Of a stretch of DNA of 64,000 nucleotides, positions 29,852 to 46,199 are shown piece by piece. Source of the stretch: Syngnathus acus (lineage: Eukaryota > Chordata > Actinopteri > Syngnathiformes > Syngnathidae); NCBI RefSeq assembly GCF_901709675.1, contig NC_051087.1, positions 10,628,884-10,692,883 on the forward strand, in the 5' to 3' direction. The notes under the pieces were generated by a model, which was given only the letters and a program-made list of their open reading frames with translations, ran no database searches and was not told the DNA's origin. Every line of letters begins with the position of its first letter. Positions within the stretch are counted from its first letter, which is position 1. The position numbers and the translations under genes are program-made.

Positions 29852-30449
29852 CGCTGCCGCAGGAAACTGTTCCTGGTCAACAAAAAAGAGCGAACATTTC
29901 CGGTTCATTTGTTTCGAATCACTGATTTGAATTTTTGTTCCCCCCCCTTGCGTTTAAATTATATTATTGACGAATAATTGGCTATTTTAATTTATGTTCT
30001 ATTGTAATTCATAAACAACACAAACACAAAAAGATTTAGAAATAGTGCAGGAGTTGAGCATCAAACGCTTCCGGGTGTTTTTGTTTTTACGCAAATATTT
30101 TTATGCATTGTTGGAAATTGTAAGCGATAGTTTTGTTTTAAGCACAATGATGTGTTTTTTGGGCTGTGACTTATTTTTCTTTGTGTTAAAAATGCAATAA
30201 ATGCATCTCGGAAAATATGCTGACAGAACCTTTAACACGGCTCTGGGGAGCATGTTGATGACGTCTGATGACATTTCTTTCAAACCAAACATATTCCTTT
30301 ACAAAGGTGTGAAGTTTTTTGTTGTTGTTTAACATAAATTTAAACTTGATTTGTTTTCACTAAAAGCTAAAAGCTCCGTGTTAATTTTGTTTACTGCGAG
30401 TTGCCGTGGTTACGCGTTGATTCCGGAAGTTTCTCTGCACAACACAACA
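29852..30449. promoter_or_regulatory. Bidirectional poll/dpcd promoter with ETS sites
   Basis: The two genes are head-to-head. On the minus strand a likely non-coding first exon of poll ends at 29852 with donor GCAGCG|GTAAGTG, and an ETS-type ACCGGAAAT lies at 29896-29904. On the plus strand CCGGAAGT (30423-30430) sits 20 bases upstream of the dpcd ATG. ETS sites near the start are common in TATA-less housekeeping promoters. The remaining 29076-29851 segment is poll intron/5' UTR with one repeat at 29286. Confidence 0.6.
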
Positions 30450-33214
<2,765 letters not shown>

Positions 33215-35232
33215 ATTCCGAAAGACAGAGAGAATGCCATATTCTGGTTATTTTTTTTTGGTTTACGTTTAAATGTGTTGAATTCATGCTTGATTAGTCT
33301 CCTGACATGTTTTCCACGAATACTTCAAATGGGAAATACTTTCTTTCTTGTGGTTTCCGCCAGTATTTGAAAATTCAAACCACTAACAAGCCTTGACAAA
33401 TAACATTTCTTTCATTAAAACATTAAAATTGTTGAAAGTTTAGAACAGAACACTGTTTTAATATGACTTTGTTCCATGCTTTCTGGCTCCCTCTCAAAGC
33501 CAGCGCCCCTGCGGTCTTGATGGGAGTCACACAACCGAGCCAGCCTCCTTTCATTGATGTGCTTGTAAAGCACTCAAAGCACACATTGACCTGTTCGTTA
33601 CGGGGTCACTCTTACGAGCACATCCCGTTTGTGTTAACTGAATACCTTCATGTTCCTTGCGTGTCACAGGCCACCCTGAAAGCCATTAGTGGAGGTTTGG
33701 GGATGGAGGTAGCTCGTGCATGTGGAACTCTTTCCATTTTACCTGAGAGGTTTCGTGAGACTTCGGGCTTGTTGTCACCATCACTCACACAAATTTGGGT
33801 TAAATACAAAACAATACACGAGACTATGTTCCACATTGTTAACATGTTAGGGTCATCCAAACAACCTTTTTGATGTTATTTATCCATCCGCCCATGTTCT
33901 GGAATTTGATCAATTTTCCCATCCCCATTAATGCTTTGAAATGAAAGCCGAAAATCACATTACTGTGTCATAATAAAGTTTTCTGCACGGCAAATTTGCT
34001 TGCTGTCTCTTATCTTCATGTAGAATTTGTGCCGTGGAAGCATTTGGTACAAATCGCTGCCTTTTGTGCGGGCAGCGCGGGTTTGGATTGCCAGCCATGA
34101 CCCACGGCTGTTCCCAAGCTTGGGCAAGTCATGTCTGGGTTGGGTTAGGAAGGGCGTACCAAAGCATATCAAATATATTGCGATGGAACAAGCTGAAAGT
34201 AACAAGTGTTGGGGAAGGACATGCCTTGGTTCTATTTTTTTTAAAGCAGATATTTACATTTTTGGGAAAACAATAAAATGGAAAAGATTAAAAAGTGTTC
34301 CAAGTTAAAACCTCTTGAAATGTTGGCTTATGATTCCTGTTTTTAGAACAGCACGTTTGCTGTGTTTGTGGAGTCACTTGCTACAAGCTCTGCCGATGTT
34401 TCCGATTGCTTCAATGCAGCTCAAGCAGGCGTAGTGACAATAAAAATGCAAAAAAATGATTCACTCACTTTATTATGTTTGAGATGCAGTGCTTAAGTTT
34501 TGTTATAAAAACAGACAATACTTTTACATTTTATTTTCCAAAGGCAAAATAGTATTTCAATATGTATGTACTCTTCCGCTACACCAAGACTGCAAAGGCG
34601 TTGTCAATTCCTTGAAGACATTCCAGTGTTCCAAGCTCAACAAATTGACCATCCAGCTCATGCATTGTGAGCGAGCGCATGCAGCCAGGTCCTTGTGTTC
34701 AGTCTTGCTTCACTGTCGTCTGGCCTCTGACGGTCATGCTCAACTGCTTCTGGGAAGAGGTTTCCTTTTTCTGCCTCCCTTTCACTCCGGAATGCCTCTT
34801 CCCAGCCTTTCGCCCGCTTTCAGTTCATGCCACATATTGCCACACAGGCCCTGATGTTTTTTTTTTTTTTCCCCCTTCTTCACCCAGCCTCCCCTCCAAC
34901 CCCTCCCTGTGTGACTGCCTTCTTTTTGATAACTGACCCCTCCTCGTGTTATTATTCGAACCCACTATTGTATAACATGGCCTTTTATATGAGCTTTCAC
35001 AAAGGCCCATTTGATCAGAGGGTTACGGTGTGCGATCGTGAGAAATGCAACTACATGGTGGTAACCTTTGTTTGGGCCAAAATGGTGGGCTGACCTCATC
35101 GCTTTTAACGCGTAGCTCCAGCCTTTCAGATCCAAGTCTCACTTGCTGAGCACATTCAACTCTGTGGCCTGTCACAGATATTGCCCCTCAGTTATCTGGG
35201 TCTCCAACTTAAAGGGGGAAGACAAAATTTTT
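33215..35232. other. Spacer between dpcd and fgf8 3' ends
   Basis: Convergent-gene spacer with no supportable exon. An open frame of 136 codons at 33463-33873 (plus) has no recognised domain, no conserved motif and no splice or promoter context, so I do not call it. The stretch 34857-34875 is a T-rich/C-rich tract. Confidence 0.55.
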
Positions 35233-35242
35233 TTTATTTATT
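35233..35242 (-). terminator. Overlapping AATAAA signals of fgf8
   Basis: Two overlapping minus-strand AATAAA hexamers about 535 bases past the fgf8 stop codon. They sit within a T-rich tract, so chance occurrence is possible. Confidence 0.35.
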
Positions 35243-35774
35243 TTTTTTGCAAACATTCATTCGATTCCAAAACAATCACGAGAGAAAAGCCAAGGTTCTT
35301 TTGAGTGGATTCTTTAGTGGTTTTAATATACACTCTACAATAAATATCCATTTGATGTCATTTACATTTTTACAGTAGAAATATATTCATAGATATTGAA
35401 AAATTCCAAAATTACCTCTTAAAGGAAATTAGTGTCAAATGAAACTCAGATGCTTTAACCAGAACAGTAAAAACAGATAGCTGCCTTGTTTAGCTTCATC
35501 GTACTTTAAACATTCTTTACCACTGAACATTTAGCCTTGAAATCTCTTCCTAAAAATTCAATGTCCCACTAATTCAATGAGAGAAATCATATCTTCTCAC
35601 TAAATTGGAAACAATGATCATATTAGACAGTCAACGTGTACATAAAATCCAGAGCAAAGAATGTCACCAGGAGTCCACAAAATGGGAAAGGTACATTTGA
35701 CTGTGAAATGTGAATTGTGCCCCCCCCAATTTCAGAGTGGTTTGTCCATAATGGTTTGTCCACATCATCGTCCC

Positions 35775-38700
35775 TCAGCGGCCCACTGAGCGCTGCTGAT
35801 GCGAATGTTTAGTCCGCTTGCTTAAAGGAAGAACAGAGAGTGGTAGAACATCAAATGGTCTCTTCTCACTTAGTAAGTGGCCCCGAGGTAACCGCTTCAT
35901 GAAGTGGGCCTCTCTCTGGTGCTGCTTGGTCTTTGAGGCCTTCCTTGGACGGCCCTTGCGTGTGAAAGCCATGTACCAGCCTTCGTATTTGGCGTTCTGG
36001 AGCGCTGTGTAGTTATTTTCCAGAACAATTTCGGTGAAGATACAATCTTTACCTCTTCCCTTCTTCTGTTGGGGGCATAAAGCAGATATATTTTGACACC
36101 CAGAAAATGGAAACATTTATACTATCTCACACTAAAAATAATATAAATAATGCAATTTGAAGTTGTAAAAACTTAATTTTTTGTGACAAAGGGACAGAGT
36201 CAAAATCCAAGAGTCATTGATGCCCCCAGAAGCTGGATAATTGCCAACAGATACCACAAGATGGTGGCAAACCACTACATTTGTCTAAATAAAGCTCCTC
36301 AACTCACAGTGACATTAGTTGCTTGGTACCAAGATGCCACAAGATGGCGCTAAAGCAGTACTTTAGTTTTATAGCTACGAATCCTATGTGCAGCAGGTCC
36401 CTGAGTCTGGGTTTCTTTCCTGGGTTTATTAGGTACTGTACATTTGATACAGTGCAGTGATTGAAATGTGAATCCATACACTTGTCTCCTTATCCAAACA
36501 GTAATGTATTTGGAATAAGTTTGTCCCAATTTCTGTTTCTGTCAGATAGTTTGTTATTTAAACAGTAGAGTGGGCATGGGTGGAATATGCCCCCTTTTTC
36601 TTCTGCCTATCATAACTACCTCACTTATGATTGAGCCTTAAGAAATCTGCCTAGAAATAAGTGCTGGGCAAACTTTTACATACATGTTCCAAATTATTAT
36701 TCAAAACTTGTTTTTGAATGCAAAAACAATTGCAACAAATTATCAAAAAAAATCTGTCATTTGTATCATTACATAAAGATCAAGTTGGATTAAATAGGGG
36801 CAGCGCTTCAGTATCACCTTGATGATTCTCATCCAGCTATTGTCTTGCATAAGAGTTTTTTTTTTTTTAATGTATCGCTATTTTATACCATGATGGGAAT
36901 ATTCTGTTTGAAAGGAACTCAAGCCTAGCATCTGACTTCTCTATTGTTCCTTGCCAAAATGTCTGTGTCACATGTTTGTTGATGTCAAAGCTTTGTTGGG
37001 ATATTGTGGTCATCCACCAACCAACCAACCATCATTTTTAACTATTCTAAAACTGCATTGATCCACGAATAAAACTGAAAATAGTTTCCAGATCTGTTGC
37101 AAAGGTTTCTCCTTTTGAGCAGTGCTTAGGTGTGGCCGAAATACTGCTTTACGCATGACTGCAAGTTTTGGAAAGATCCTGCATTTCTTTGTGTCTCCAG
37201 AGATACCAGCAGCTTCAAATACCTGCTTGCTGCTCGTCGGTGGCTTTTCAACAGCTGCTCTCTTAAAACAAGACATTGGCATTGCAGAAACTTTCCTTAC
37301 TACGCCTGCAAATTATTTCACAGGACTAAGATTTTCTTCAATTGTCTAGTGTTGTTTTTTTGCAAGCCATGTACAGTGCCACCTTTTTCATTACAAAGTG
37401 GTTTCTTCCACACCATTTTTGTCATTTACAAACTCATTGTGCTGCTTACCTTTCCAATCAGCTTCCCTCGCTTATTCATGCAAATGTAGTATCCACTCTT
37501 CACCCCTCTGATCCGCACACGACTCCCAAAAGAGTCCGTCTCCACCTCGAGTTTAGCTGTAGAAGTAAATGCAAAGCAAATAATGAGAAGATGTGGTTTA
37601 AGCAATCATTTTGTGATGTCTTTTCTCTGAATGAACTCAATGAACAGTGGAGAATGTCATATCCATGTCATGAAAGAGGAAGTCAACCCCCAATTTGTTG
37701 TATGTGCTCCCACTAGTCTAAGCACGTCATTCTGATTAATATTGTGTTCGTGGAATATGAGTTAAGCAGCAAAATTTAGCCGTTTTTATCCAGCTTAGGG
37801 GACGGCCATTTTGCCTCTTGCTGTCAATTGAAAATGACATCACAGTTTCTAGGTCACAGGTCACAACCAATCATGGCTCAAATTAAAAAAACTGGTGAGC
37901 CGTGATTGGTTGTGACCTGAGAACTGGCAACTGTGACGTCATTTTCAAATTGGATAAAAACAGATGGATTTTGCCTAGTTCATATTCCACAAATGAAACA
38001 TTAATCAAAACACAGTGTTTTGATATTTTGGGCTGCACAAAACATATTATTATTGCAAAGAAAATTTCGGGATTGACTTCCCCATTAAGGGACTCGACTA
38101 ATATTTAAAAGCATCCTGTCCAATGAACCACAATTGCAAAGATGGCATCCATTCACTCTTGTTTTGATGTAGCAGGGTCAGTAAATGGTGTACTTTGATG
38201 CACTTCAAATGAGAGAGGAAGGAAAGCGCCGCTGGGAGATTTGGGCCACTTACAAGAGTGACACCCACTTTTATAGGTGTGTGTTAGGACTAGTGTGTGG
38301 GTAGAGAAATCAAAAAGACAAAAGAGTACATGATACGATGAAGTGAATACACGGACCTCGCTTGCTTGTATAAATTGAGTTCATGAGAAAAGCGATACAA
38401 TTCATCGATATAATGAGTCTCCAAAAAGCAGACATTCACTGGATAAATGGAGGCTGTGGTGGAAGCCAACCCGCTAGGGGTCAAGGCTTTTGTTACAATA
38501 TTCTTTTCGACAATAGTCTGCCTCCAGGTTCTTCAAAGTAAACCACAAGCACATAACTTGTAAAAAATGATGACGCTTAACTTCTAGCTTCTTTTTGCAA
38601 TCACTCATAGGTCTTACTCTGTCAAACGTTTTCAAGAGGCAGCCAACATCGATGATAATTTTTTTCACCACATACAGTGTGTGCACTGCAGGTGAATTTT

Positions 38701-39985
38701 AAACAGTTTTTCTTTTTCTGTTAAAGTACTGTTTTAACTTAAGTCTTGCAAAACTTAACACCATCAGTCCAAGGCTCTGGAAAGTCTGACATAATCAATC
38801 AATTTAATCATAGTTACAAAGGTCAATTTTGCAGACATTTTATTCAAATATGAATGTTTTTGATGCAATTACACATATATTAGTGACTGGCCACAGGTAC
38901 TCCTGGTGTCAAGCTTTCTTGTCCCCCACCCACTGTTTCTAAAACCCATTAAATTAGAAAATAATTGACGCTGTTAAACGTCCTAGGTGTTCCTAATATT
39001 GTGAACGCGTTAATGCAATGCCGAAGTTTTTGTATATTTGAATAAATTCTCAATTCTCCGAGTGTAGATGGAAAAGTGTTTAAATTGAATTTAGCTGTCG
39101 TTAAAAGTTCTTTCAAATTTGGATGCGGTGTGCTTGTTTTTATTTACCGTGCGCCGCTCCATCGTCCCCGTTAGCGTTGATCCTCTTGTTGGACAGCACC
39201 TGGACGTGTTTCCCGCTGGTTCGACTGTACAGTTGATAGGTTCGAGTCAACCGGCGGCTCATCCGGTCCGACAGCCGACTCTGCTCGGTGACATGGTGCT
39301 TGAAATTAGGAGGAGACTGCACTGTGTTCTGCAGGACAACAGTAAGCACACGCATTGATTTAATTTTTAATATTCTGCAAATGTGGAGGACCACACTATT
39401 GTAAAATGGTTTTAATTCAAATAGATTTTTTTTCTTCATTGAATATTACTTTTTTTTTTTTTTTTTTTTTACAGTGGCGTTTGCGGCTCTTTTAATGATT
39501 CATTCGGGGACCCTCGGGGATGACAATTCCCCTGTTGGTTATTTTCCTTTACCAGCAGTGATCTTTCACCCCCTTCTTGACTCCCCCCCCTCAATACAGC
39601 CGTCCACATATGTTTTAACAATCACCTGTCAAAGTGGGGTCTTGCCACTTTTCAAGATGTTTGAATTTTTGCCAATTGTCGTAGCCGTTCTAATAAAATG
39701 TTTTCATTATTATTGCAATCCTGTGCAGACGTGTGCAGACGTGCAATGTACGATCGTTACGTACCAGTTTACTCATTTGAGTTATTATCAGGAGGATTTA
39801 CTGAAGTGAAATGCGTTACCTGTGCGTAAAAGCAAAGCGCTGTGAACTGAAGTAACCTGTTGGAGGAAAAAAAAGAAAAAAAGTTAGATGGTCTGGCCAG
39901 CCTTAATTTAATAACATTTAATAATAATCTAAGTAATATTTTTTTGTACTTACAGATAACCAAACCTCGATGCTCTCAGCCTCAT
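35775..39985 (-). CDS. fgf8: Fibroblast growth factor 8 (paralogue a or b not resolved)
   Basis: Secreted signalling ligand for FGF receptors that patterns the midbrain-hindbrain boundary, limb, heart and somites. Five coding exons join in phase: 39985-39954, 39856-39820, 39328-39148, 37556-37450, 36065-35775, giving 215 aa (zebrafish Fgf8a is about 210). Exons 1-2 encode a signal peptide (residues 1-23, [11 protein letters not shown] then [12 protein letters not shown]). Exon 3 has [10 protein letters not shown] and [17 protein letters not shown]; exon 4 has [14 protein letters not shown] and [14 protein letters not shown]; exon 5 has [36 protein letters not shown] and HFMKRLPRG. This is the FGF8/17/18 subfamily core. 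The last 30 residues diverge (a doubled VLPLS, then basic [14 protein letters not shown]). FGF17/18 seem less likely because exon 3 matches FGF8 closely. Linkage to poll/dpcd agrees with the FGF8 locus. Confidence 0.94.
37676..38083. mobile_element. Palindromic foldback MITE in fgf8 intron 3
   Basis: The left end reads gaggaagtcaacccc and the right end gattgacttcccc, which are inverted copies. The two halves match inward: ggaatatgagttaagcagc versus reverse-complement ggaatatgaactaggc; atgacatcacagtttc versus atgacgtcacagttgcc; cacaaccaatcatggctca versus cacaaccaatcacggctca. The centre is near 37887. No coding capacity. This is a near full-length hairpin MITE about 120 bases upstream of the exon 4 acceptor. 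Confidence 0.85.
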
Positions 39986-40524
39986 CTTGTAGTAATTCAA
40001 ATATTGATTCATGAATACTCCGCTGATTCGTTGCTGGAAGGTCTAAAAAGTTAAGCTCCCCCTGCTTCGGAATCCTCTCAGATTCAAGTTTGGCTGGAAT
40101 TAATAGGTCCAAAACCCCTCAGTGTCCCTTGCAGGTGAAAGTCCGCAGCTTGATTTCATCCATCCAAATGAATCAAAATACGGCAATCCAGAATGAAAGT
40201 CCGGCATGAGCGCTGCTGTTCACTTATGACACTTGGTAAAATATTGTTAGAAAAGTTGTCCCCCAAAAAGTATCCAAATACATCGTGAAATCTTCATCAA
40301 TTTGCTGTGACAGTTCTGTAGTGTGACCGTTTACGCACGGAACTTTACGCACCAGAAATACGCACAATAAAAATGACAAGAAACCAGATCCACAACAGCA
40401 CTAAATAATTTCTAAGTATGTGTCTCCTTCGTTGTTCAAATAAAAAAAAAAAACTCCAAATGTCACTCTCCTCTCGCGCGTGTACACTCTCCGGTCCACC
40501 AGCTGCGTCTGCCTCCCTCCAACA

Positions 40525-40533
40525 TTTAAATAG
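40525..40533 (-). promoter_or_regulatory. TATA-like box of fgf8
   Basis: Minus strand reads CTATTTAAA followed by a CpG-containing stretch (ctctcgcgcgtgt on the plus strand at about 40471-40484) where transcription could start. It would give a 5' UTR of about 500 nt before the ATG at 39985. Inferred by position only. Confidence 0.35.
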
Positions 40534-41648
40534 CTAAACTTGCGGGAGAGTCAACATCCTCGGCGAGAGCAGGCGGGGCCTTCAAGCTGGAGCGCATTTG
40601 AAACCGAATACTTGTTTAAAAATTTTACATGGACCAATTTGCCTCAGGAGCGAGGTGAGAAGTGAACCAGTGGGTTTATTTGTGGCTTCATGTGCAACCG
40701 CATGGCATGTATCATTGGTGCCCCTTTCCCCACACCACAAACCACACTAACCATATGTCAGTGACAATGGAGTGTGTCTTCGTCCATGCAGAAATCACTT
40801 TGCAATTGTTTTTCTATTAGCACAGATGTCCACATGGAAAACTTTCTTGGCATGTACTTAAGAACATCTCCAGTTACGTTAACATATTCCCTGGCTGCAG
40901 GTTAGAGGTGCTCTGCCTGTCCCATAGTGCAGACCTCGATGTACTTTTTCATCCTACATATGTAAGTAATATGTATTCCATGTGAACGCATGACACAAAA
41001 TGGTTTTCTCATGACATATACGTAGCTGCATGGATACAAACGAGTTCTCTCACAATGATTCCCTGTAGTTTGTCACAATCCTGATTTGATTTTCAGGAGT
41101 TTGTGGAGGACCTGCTGTGCTTTTCTTTTCAGCTTTGTGCATCCAAAGCATGCAATTACATTGTACCTGTTTGAGACACAGATGGCTTCCTGCAGAGGCA
41201 TACGACCGTTTGACATTTGTTTGGGCTCTGCTGGAAGCTGGAACTGTGGACTTCATTGTGTGAACTTTCAATTAACATTTAAAAAAAGTTCTCAACTGAG
41301 GTATGATTTCCATATAGTTGGAGGATAATTCTCACAAACGAGAAATACGTATTCTCTGTTAATGTGTCATTTATTGTCCAACTTTCTAGTGAATATGTAA
41401 GACATAAGTGTTACATTTTAATTAAAGCGATAACATTTCCTTTTAGAAACAATAAAGCATGTAAAATAATAAAAACAATCACTGTAGGAGACATTGAACA
41501 CATTGAATGATGTAAAAATGTACTGTCTACATATCTTTATCCAAAGTCTTTTATCTTGGTCCAAATGGTCCAATCAAATGCTTAGCAACTAAATGAGCCA
41601 TAGCACATTGTATGACCCCTGCTTTTGCTTCATAAATGCAGTCCCATT

Positions 41649-41766
<118 letters not shown>

Positions 41767-44700
41767 CAGCTGTGTAAGAGTTACATCTAAAATATATATT
41801 ATAATGTGAGTTGAAGCTGTCATATAGTCGTAAATCAGTCATTCTAACCAATGCAGGGGATTTAGGGGGTGAAAATGGACCTGCCTCATTAGTTCCAGTG
41901 GGACGCTGGAACAATGGATTTTGACACCTGGAACAATTCAGCACCTTGTTCAGCTTTGTGCTGACCCCCCCTCAAGCAATCCACCCACATGCTTGATAAC
42001 TCATCATAACATCAGGTTAGTTTATGCACCAGTACTTTCAAGAAAGAAAAGTCTTCTTGATAAAGGATATGACATTTTCAATAATAATTAAAATGTTATT
42101 TATGTTTGTCAACCATTTTCTCTCTGCTCAAGAGACTAGAGTGGATGGATACACTTTGTTTCTTTCACCTTTTTTTTTTTTTAGAACTTTACTATAAGAA
42201 ATTGTAAGAAAGTTTTTGTAACAAGCCACTATGCTAAACAAACATTCTTTTTGACTATGCTAATCTGTCACACCAATATGGTATCATTGCTGTTGTCCAT
42301 GGTCGGAACTGTGATGTTCAATGCAATATAGGCAATACAATACATTTAACCTATTAAAACTCAGATTAGCCATAGTGAGAATATAAATAAAATAACAATA
42401 AGCAGTGCAATCTGTGAATTTGAATTTTCCCCAGGTCAAATGCACAAGCCTTGTTGGGAAAATATACAACGTCTCCATTCTGTTGCCTAACATCTTGCAA
42501 GATTTCAACAAATGTTGTGAGATGATAAATGATAGATGTTGGGCATGGATTTTGCTCTGTTTCTTTGACTTGTTGCTGTGGGGTTGTCATTCTTGATTGC
42601 AAGGCGAGAAGAATAAGTGAGTTAATGTGAAGTAAGCAGAAAGACTCAAGTTGAGTGTGACGTGACACCAATCACCTTCTGTTTTTGTCATACGCCGTTA
42701 AAGTTATGTCAGTGTTTTATTGTTTGAGATTTTAATCGATTATATTTTTTAAAATATACGTGCCATAGTTTTGAATGTTAAATGTCATTTAAATACTGAA
42801 ATGGTATTATGACAGACGCCCATATAAGATAATTTCTATTGCCAACATCGCCTATGGGAAAATTGTTTGGGAGATCAAATTGTCCCTAGAGATTCCACTT
42901 CACCTATTATTGTAGCTGTAGTTTGCTGCAGGTAGACCGACGACTCAAATAGTCTCCCAAGATATATTAATATAGGTCAGCTCAAGTAAAAGTTGACGAA
43001 TGTAAAATATACACAGTAGACACTAAACATTACCTTTAAATGAATGAATGAATGAAAATATCTTAAATAAAATATATAAAAGATCTATACAGACTGAAAT
43101 AGAAACTTTCTAGTCAGTAATGGGATTGGATATTATCTTAGCGTAATATTTTAAGCAAGAAATTTACGACTTCTAAGACATCAAGCTGATATTCATTCAC
43201 AATATATTTAAAGTTACTTTTTAGCTCTGTAAACTTTAAATCATTCGTATCAGTTTTCAGTAGGATGCAATAGAGTTGCAAACTCTAAAACACAACACTA
43301 ATCATCACCCTTGAATTTTGATATAGTTCTTGTTTTGATCTCTTCAATGGAGTGCAAGTGTACCGAATGAAGTGTCCGGTGAGTTTATAAATATATTTGA
43401 CATACCTAACTGCCTCCTGGGATTCCCTTAAAACTTTCAGCAGTCCAAGTTTTGCCACAGATCCCCATTCTTTTCCTCTTCTCCCTTGGCCTTCTCAACG
43501 CTGCTTTTCTCATTTGGATCACGTCACTAACGAATACTGTATCAGTGAGTAAGGACAAAGACAGAAATCATTGGGAGCTGAGAAAAAGGAGAGAAACATT
43601 TTGGCAAAGATGCACTGCTCTTATTCTCTGGGGATGACTGACTGAATGTCTGAGACTGCACTTGAGTCGACTACCATTAAGTTCGTTCCCCTCGCTAATG
43701 CGAAGCATAAAAATACACACCCTTAAATGAGGCCAGGGGAAAGGTAGATACAATAGATGAAGAGATGAAAACAGTCAGAAGAGAGACACGGTGTGGGAAA
43801 ATATGACGTATGGACTTGAGCGACAGTGACTCCCCAAAACCTCAAGCATTTTAGTGGAAAGCTTTTACCACCTACATTATGAACTACGAATTGAACTCAT
43901 TCAACTGCAGCTCAGCTTGTAGTTGTTTCATAATCACAACAAATAATAATATTTGGAATTTGGACTTTTTGAAAACGGTAATGCAACAATCATTGATAAA
44001 CAAATATTCTGCTTTATGATATTGAATTGGTTCACTGTATCATCATCATTTTTAGGTAATAGTTGTCATCTTGATTTTTTTCCCTTTTTGTGTCAATATT
44101 GATTTCGTTACTCTGAGAAAATCCATCTAAAGCATTTTCATTTTTATTTTATTTCATGAAGGAACTTTTTCCCCCCAATTTTAGTTTGAGTTACCGCAGT
44201 AGTTTTATTCACTCACCTTGGTTTGAATTGAATTATTCTTTGTTCTGTTCCTTAAAAAATAATCTGGAATATTGATAAAACAGTTTTGGATTAATTGACC
44301 CCGCAAAGTACTATTTAAAAAATATACAGAGAAATGAGGACTCTGGATAATTTTCCATGAATCTGACCAGTTTGATAGAAGATGATTTTGTCATCATGTG
44401 GTGGCAAAATTCCTTGGGAAAATCTTTACAGTGGGAAAAAAATAATAAAGTGAGTGTTTTCGCCATGCTTATAAAACTCAAGTTTGAGCTAAGATCTTGA
44501 ATTATTTCTAGTTTGAATAAAATACTGCAATATAAAAGGGTTCCTAAATCAAATAACACAAAATGTAGCCAACGCTTTTTTTTTCACGTGCAGGGGTTGG
44601 AGTCTAACCCAGCAAACCTTTGACGAGAGACGAACGACATACTGGAACGGTCGCTCGTCAATGGGGCATTGAGTGAGAATCAATTTCACGCTAGCTGTAA

Positions 44701-45950
44701 GTCAGCTTTCAACCATTTCATTACCAATGGCCCCCACAATGACTGTTAAGAAAGGTAAACCATTGCTTCATAAAACACTAAATGAACAGTCAATTGTGGT
44801 TTTTACAGTATAATGAAATCCAAAGTGTATTCTATTCCAACAAATCGACCACCACAGTCAAAGTTTGACTAAAATGTTTAGAAGAAATGTTGTACATGAC
44901 ATAATACAACATTCAAGAGTTCTGCAAATATTCTAAAGCTGGGACCCACATTTTCCTATTGTCGCAATTTCCTTTAGAAATTAAGAACAATGAATTTAAT
45001 GTAATTTACAAGCAGATTTAATTCATGTTTTTCAATTTGTCTTTTCGAACACCTAATTAAAATAAACTCACAATGTACATAAATACTGCATGTACAACAC
45101 TAAGTATAGTAAAATTAGTTAGCACAAATTCAGAAAAAATAGCCAGAAAAGAATCAGGCACTGATCTCTTCTTTTTAGGAAATTAAGGATGCCGACAAAA
45201 CCTTAGATGTGGTTTCACTCTGCTATTTTCTTTTAATCTGCACTAATATTCAAATAACCATGACAATGTGGCTGTAAGACAAATTGTTCACCAGGAGGGG
45301 CAACTCCACAAGTGACCCAGAGATGGATGAAAAAAAGTGATAGCTTGGTGTCAGCAACTCAGTAAAATCACCCAGAAATACCTCAGAAAAACAATTCTCA
45401 AGATATAATGTTTGGTGTAATTAACTTTCAATAATTTTCTATTAATTGTCATTTTTGTATTATATTTGTGTCAACCATTCGTCATCAGAGTTTGGTTCAC
45501 ATTTTATGATCTCGGATATCATTTGAGAAGGTTAACCTTGTCCATTTTCCTATTGAAAAACATCTTTAGAGTTGGGTACTGCCTCTAGAATTGGCTTGCA
45601 ATGCTTACCATGAAGTAGGAAAATAGTTTGGGGACTGCGAAAAGATTTTGCTGAATGACAACTCCAGCGACAACCGCAACAGGTTGCTTCAGGCCAACGT
45701 CACTTCTTTTTTATTGAGAAATTTGATTTCTTTTGTGACCATATGGAATAAAACTATCCATCTTCTTTTTTTCATTGTGGACACCTACATGGAAACTAGC
45801 CTATTTAAATGAACAACAATATTTCCTGTCAAAGATTCATTATGATCATATTGCAAAGTAGATGCACAAAAGAGAGTTGATTGTTTTCATTTAGGTATGT
45901 ATCATACCAACACTGACTTAATTTACAATCCATTAGCTGGCATTTCCCAA

Positions 45951-46025
45951 AAGTCGGCGAGGATAAACTCCAACTTGCTTGTGACCCTAATCAGGATGAA
46001 TACGATCGAAAATGAATGGATGGAT
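45951..46025. repeat. Fish repeat fragment
   Basis: Reads ggataaactccaacttgc, gaccctaatcaggatgaa, then aaaatgaatggatgga, a degenerate copy of the dispersed repeat also seen at 48383 and 57821. Confidence 0.5.
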
Positions 46026-46199
46026 TCTCAGGCCTGACCCAGCTGCAACATGGATCCCAAACGGAGTAGTGAATTTCAGCACCAGCCATGTTTTGCAGTA
46101 AAGCCTCCCCAAGAGTCCACTTCACGAATTGATGTCAGTAAAGATGCTGAGTGTTATTGTTTTAATTGAGAGAGGGAGCCACTAGAGACCCTAAAAGAG

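Noticed and set aside
33463-33873. 136-codon open frame on the plus strand after dpcd
   Set aside because: No recognised domain, signal peptide, promoter or splice context; the composition is compatible with chance in non-coding DNA.
39119-39358. Plus-strand open frame opposite fgf8 exon 3
   Set aside because: Shadow of the minus-strand fgf8 coding exon.
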